This document shows positions 60,001-64,000 of a DNA stretch of 64,000 nucleotides, in pieces. The stretch covers positions 86,194-150,193 of the forward strand of contig MVAQ01000025.1 of the NCBI GenBank assembly GCA_014825775.1. The letters run 5' to 3'. Within the stretch, counting starts at the first letter, position 1. The number at the start of each line of letters is the position of its first letter. The notes under the pieces are model-generated. The model searched no databases, had not been told where the DNA came from, and saw nothing but the letters and a program-made list of their open reading frames with translations. Origin of the DNA: Krasilnikovozyma curviuscula. Taxonomy: Eukaryota > Basidiomycota > Tremellomycetes > Cystofilobasidiales > Mrakiaceae. The position numbers were made by a program, and so were the translations under genes.

Positions 60001-62795
60001 TCCGACCTGAATTTGGAAGAGCTCGACGAGCAGATCAGGACCCTCTCCAACAACAACCTTATGTCGCTTCACGGAGCGCTCCACCATCTCGAGACTAGTT
60101 TCTCTACAGTTCCACTCCTCCGCCTCAACACCAAGTCAATTTCCTGCTTTAAAAGCGCCTCTGAAGCCCTCGACGAGCTGGAAACATTCCTCAGCGACCC
60201 CAAGTGGGAAGAAGATTTTAAGTCCAGTAGTGATGCCGACATTCACCGAGCGGCTGACCCAGATCTTCATAGATTGCAACTTCTTCTCAATGATGGATAT
60301 GAACAGTGCTCCAAATCCGCCCATGCACACATAAAGAATGGTGCTCAACTACTGAACCAAATCAAACATATTGCTCATGTCGATTCTGACCTCATCACCG
60401 CTCCTCTCAGCATAACTCAATCTGCACTAGAAGATAGAACGGCCACAACCACAAAACTATACCACCAGTTATCTCGGAAACTCACCAAGGTTGAAGAACG
60501 GTCCACAGCTGTAGGAAAATCTAACCAATCAGCGTCTGTAGATGATGCTGTCAACAAAATTAACCATATGCAGGTGGATCTTGAAGCCCCCAAGAAGGTT
60601 ACCAAAGGCGTCAATGGCAACGAAGGTGCTGTGGATGGAAAGACATCAACAACTGATCCAGGGATTTCCGGCATGATGGGAAGCTACAGCATCACATTCT
60701 CAAGTGACGACGTTTTTGGGCCCAACCCGAGTATGCCCACGCCATCTGGTTCGATTGCTTCCGTGAAAGATCATGGGGAATCATTCTTGAACATGCTGCT
60801 CGTCGACCAGATTACGTTTCTACATCAACAACTCGCCTCACTCGACATTGACTCTTTAGCTAACCCACCACCCCAGTCACTCTCATGTTCTGCTGTATCC
60901 TCCCTTCCGTCATCAGATACTTGTAAAGCTGCTCTTTCCAACTACAACAAGCTGATCAATCGTGTGAAGTCTCTCGCTATCGTCAAAAGTGAGGAGGAGA
61001 TAACAGCCAAAGCCGCCCTTCAAGCCCTCATAGACAGAGAGATTGGAAATCTCTCCAAATTATCTGCCCTGAGCTCGGTGTCGGACCATATTACAAGTCT
61101 CGACTCATACATGTCGGACATGCTGGAACAAATTGACGAAGCTGCCAGTCCTATCACCGCACGTCGACCAGACAACAACAACTTGGATCTACTGAGGGCC
61201 ACCATCAGTGAGAGAGTTCAACGTGTGGAAATAGAATTAGCTGCTCTCAAAGAGACAGCAGTCTTGGTGAAGCAGGATCACCGCGTGAGATTGGAAGTGA
61301 AACGGGTGAAACAAACTTGGTTCGAACTCCACGACATGGCTCAGGAGCTGTTGGATCCCAAGCAGAAGCGGAGAGCCTCTTTAATCTCAGTTGAAGAAAC
61401 TTCTGACTTTGACGAAATGGTGTCTGGACTTGTGAGGTCTGCGTCCTCAATGAGTATCTCGTCTCTAAGAGCGCCATCCCCAGCGCTTTCCTTCCAATCT
61501 AGTGCTGCTGGACGGCCTATTATGCCGCTTCAGGCGCCTATTGAGCAGCGAAAAATGGGAATACCTCGTCCACGCCTGCCTAGTACCCCAGGTCGAACGA
61601 ACGGAAACACACCTCGTGCAGTCTCTGGACCTGCCTCTATTCCATCACCACATCCGTCCCAGATACCTACACCTGTCAGAGGCTCCATATTTCCCAGGAG
61701 ACTGGGTGAAACTCCTTCGTCGATCCCGCGCTCCACCTCTAGTCTCAGCTTCCCTTCAACCTCGTCAGCGATTGGAGCTGAATCGAAACGCAGAGTGGTC
61801 AGCGCTCGGCAGCCATCTTCCTTGTCGGTGACTTCTTCTACTCATTTTGCTACCATACCACGGTCCTCTTCTACAACTCGATTTTTGAGCTTAAAGCTGT
61901 CATCTGCAGCTCAAGCTCCGCGACAGAAATATGTACCGAAACAAGGGAGCAAGCTCGACAGGGCGTTTGCGAAAATCATTAACTCCATGCCGGTGAGTTA
62001 GTTTGTACATTATATGTCATTGATCAGCCCTCATATCTATCTCATCTCTTTCTCTCTCTCTTTTACTTAGACGGACATTCCCGTTGCTCCAGTAGCTCAC
62101 GACGCGACTGAGAGTGGCAAATACTGGATCGGTGGTCCTCCGAATCCACGTCTGTGTTTTTGCAGAATTTTGAGGTCAAAAACGGTTATGGTTCGAGTTG
62201 GTGGTGGCTGGAGTGAGCTTTCAAAGTGAGTGAAGCCTGTTGCAACTTCTCGTGAAAAGGTTCTCGGTTCTCACTGACCGTGTCACCCGTTAGGTTTTTG
62301 AGAGACCACTTTGCTATCGACCTGATCCCCTCACCACAAAAGCCCTTCGCTGCTTCACCTGAACAAAATATTGAGCCATGGATTCGTGGTGGATCCGTTC
62401 CGCCTGCCACGCCGTCCACGCCAATGCGAAAATCACTATCACTGTCACCGGAGCTCAGCTTCATCACTCCAACCGGAACGTCTAAACGACCTTCCCATCT
62501 CATGGCCCTATCTCCCGGTACTCCCCAAGGTGGTACTCCTAGATCTGCCGGTGAAGGATCTCCCAACTCCCCGATGGTCCAGCTTGGTGTCCTGATGAGA
62601 AAAGCTGACGACTCTCCAAGCTCCGTCCTCGCCACGACTCCCGGTCATTTCATGTCTCCAGCGCCCAATGTCCGTTCATCGAACACTTACCGAATGAAAC
62701 GGGACTCATCTTTAACGAGTTTGGCTAGCTCATCTGGAACGGCCACCCAACCTACTCCTGCCGTACACTCACGTCCACCAATCCCCTGGCGTTAA
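57093..62795 (+). CDS. Large GAR-domain (Gas2-related) protein, KAR9-like
   Basis: A 1747-residue protein from seven exons (57093-57461, 57572-57812, 57880-58517, 58583-58668, 58740-61992, 62071-62225, 62294-62795). Near the C-terminus is a Gas2-related microtubule-binding module: KYWIGGPPNPRLCFCRIL and VMVRVGGGWSELSKFLRDHF. The N-terminal half carries WIEERIKFLESLPEINPFVA, reminiscent of the fungal KAR9 family (spindle orientation and cortical microtubule capture); I infer rather than prove that link. The long middle exon is mostly helical and coiled-coil-like, followed by a Ser/Pro/Arg-rich basic tail with repeated SxIP-like TPxR segments that may bind EB1. The exon 4-5 junction keeps frame through YGDNTYHNL, so one gene, not two, is the simplest reading. 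Confidence 0.85.
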
Positions 62796-62974
62796 CAGTA
62801 TGGTCCTCTGTACTCGTTAGTAATCGTAACATCCTAAAACCCTGACTAGGCCCCCAACTACAATCCAACGTCACTGCTGCCGTGTCTTTCCACTTTTCTG
62901 TTGTATCTATACTTGCGTTGTACACTTTTTTCATATTCATTCTGGGCCAAAGCAAGCTATGTTGCATCAGATGT

Positions 62975-64000
62975 TTACTTCTGTGAAGCTCTATCCAAAA
63001 CCTCGACGTAATCAGGTGTAAGTTCCGAAATTTTGGTAACCCCCAAGAGTCTCATTCCCGTCTCTATCTCTGCCTTCATAATTTCCACCATTTTTACAAT
63101 ACCTCGCGAATCATAAGCCGTCTGAGCATATAACGGTGATCTACCGAGACCTACAGCTGTCGCTCCGAGAGCAAGGGCCTTCAAAACTGTACGTAAAAGG
63201 GTGAAGGTCAGAACTGGTAAGAGTACATGGACGATCCTCGCACCCACCATCTGTTCCTCTACGAACACCTCCATCGACTAGTATAGGATAGAGAATCTTT
63301 TAGTTTCGAGAATATCATGACGTTTATTAAAGAAAATAATTCTTCTCACCGAAAACCTCGAGTTTATCAAACACCTCTGGATTCTTTTTTCGAATCTCAA
63401 TTAAGACTTCGATTCCAGGTCTAGCACCATCTAGTTGTCGACCCTAGAGAGGCAAAAGCATGTCAGCAACAAAATTGGCTGGCCAGCGCGGTGACATCCA
63501 CGAACACCGTGGTTTGATAAAACGATCCCATCGCAACCATGTTCAGCAGCCAACACAGCGTCTTCCACACATCCGATTCCTTTCACGACTAAGCTGACTT
63601 TATCGCCCGCTGTCTCTTTGATCCATTTCAGGTCGTCCCAGCATAGGTTTGGATCAACGAAAGAAAACATCTGTTCCGAGACCGATTGACCTTTTTGTTG
63701 AGGTTTGTCGTCGGAAGGGGGATCCAATTCCAGTTTATGACGGAGATCTCGCTCTCGTTTACCACCTGCGGAGAGTTCAGGTTAGATTCTTATTCGGTAA
63801 CAGGGGCCGTTGGTTCCACTTACCGACCGGAGCGTCAACCGTCACCCAGATTGAGTTCATGTTGTGATCTAAAGCATTTTTCAGGGCTTCTCTAGCCTTT
63901 TGTCTATCAGAATTTACGTAATATTGCCTGGTAATGACAAGCGAGTCTAAGAAAAAGCTAGGAATTGTAAAAAAAAAAAAGAAAAAAAAAAAAAAAAAAA
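62975..64000 (-). CDS. FMN-dependent 2-hydroxy acid dehydrogenase, C-terminal part (5' end outside)
   Basis: Alpha-hydroxy acid oxidase/dehydrogenase; most likely L-lactate dehydrogenase (cytochrome b2) or a related enzyme. Exons placed: 63824-63927, 63506-63765, 63350-63443, 63248-63277 and 62975-63186. Motifs: QYYVNSDRQKA, VTVDAPVGGKRERDLR, VVKGIGCVEDA, the active-site His and Arg in SNHGGRQLDGARPG, and the FMN loop DGGVRRGTDVLKALALGA with GRSPLYA. The C-terminus ends in SQK, not a peroxisomal SKL-type signal, so a peroxisomal oxidase is less likely. The N-terminal haem-binding domain that would prove cytochrome b2 lies outside. An exon of 30 nt (63248-63277) carries DGGVRRGT. Confidence 0.88.

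Noticed and set aside
58819..62001. The 1060-codon frame as a gene of its own
   Set aside because: Its first codon is TTG, and upstream exons join in phase through YGDNTYHNL while the GAR domain follows in phase, so it is one exon of the larger gene.
63970..64000. A-rich run at the right edge as a poly(A) tail or retroposon end
   Set aside because: On the gene's strand it is a T-rich tract just upstream of an acceptor, that is an intronic polypyrimidine tract.

Overview
This 64 kb window is nuclear DNA of an intron-rich fungus, most likely a basidiomycete. Nearly every gene is split by introns of roughly 50-90 nt with GT(R)AGT-type donors, genes sit on both strands with short spacers, and the proteins are fungal (Zn2Cys6 regulator, MON1, TFB2, PIG-F, cerevisin-like protease, PEX2). 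Intron density (often 6-13 per gene) and moderate GC fit a Tremellomycete such as the Phaffia/Xanthophyllomyces group; that placement is inference, not shown by a marker gene. Splice junctions were assigned by hand, and for every gene with complete ends the exon lengths sum to a multiple of three in the stated frame. I saw no rRNA, tRNA, transposon, CRISPR array or viral gene.

Layout, left to right. 1-10.2 kb, all minus strand: 5' part of a cytochrome P450, FKBP12 (FPR1), PIG-F (GPI11), a Zn2Cys6 transcription factor, COQ6. 10.4-15.7 kb, plus strand: PEX2 and acetyl-CoA synthetase. 16-22.6 kb, minus strand: SDR oxidoreductase, MUS81, methylenetetrahydrofolate reductase, SCOC-like short coiled-coil protein. 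23.2-31.6 kb, plus strand: a conserved protein of unknown function, a GH51 alpha-L-arabinofuranosidase, an MCH1-like MFS transporter. 31.8-33.7 kb, minus strand: bestrophin-like channel. 34.3-41.4 kb, plus strand: RPR2/RPP21, a 56-residue basic protein, cerevisin-like protease, TFB2. 41.6-46.6 kb, minus strand: MON1 and a TMEM135-like protein. 46.7-52.4 kb, plus strand: serine carboxypeptidase, HEL2/ZNF598, ATP synthase epsilon. Then QNG1/DUF2419 (minus), MoaD/MOCS2A (plus), UTP23 (plus), a 1747-residue GAR-domain protein (plus), and the 3' part of an FMN-dependent 2-hydroxy acid dehydrogenase running off the right edge (minus).

The genes do not form a biosynthetic cluster or an obvious new system. 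They are housekeeping genes for several compartments: mitochondrion (COQ6, ATP15, probably the hydroxy-acid dehydrogenase), peroxisome (PEX2, TMEM135-like), vacuole/endosome (MON1, protease, carboxypeptidase), ER (PIG-F), nucleus/nucleolus (TFB2, MUS81, UTP23, RPR2) and ribosome quality control (HEL2). The most distinctive signal is gene architecture: internal coding exons of 5, 8, 10, 11, 13 and 13 nt in four unrelated genes, three apparent GC-AG introns, and some unusual protein variants (a 26-residue loop in a Zn2Cys6 cluster, an expanded PEX2 RING with a Cys at the His position, a COQ6 C-terminal extension, a MUS81 without its N-terminal domain).
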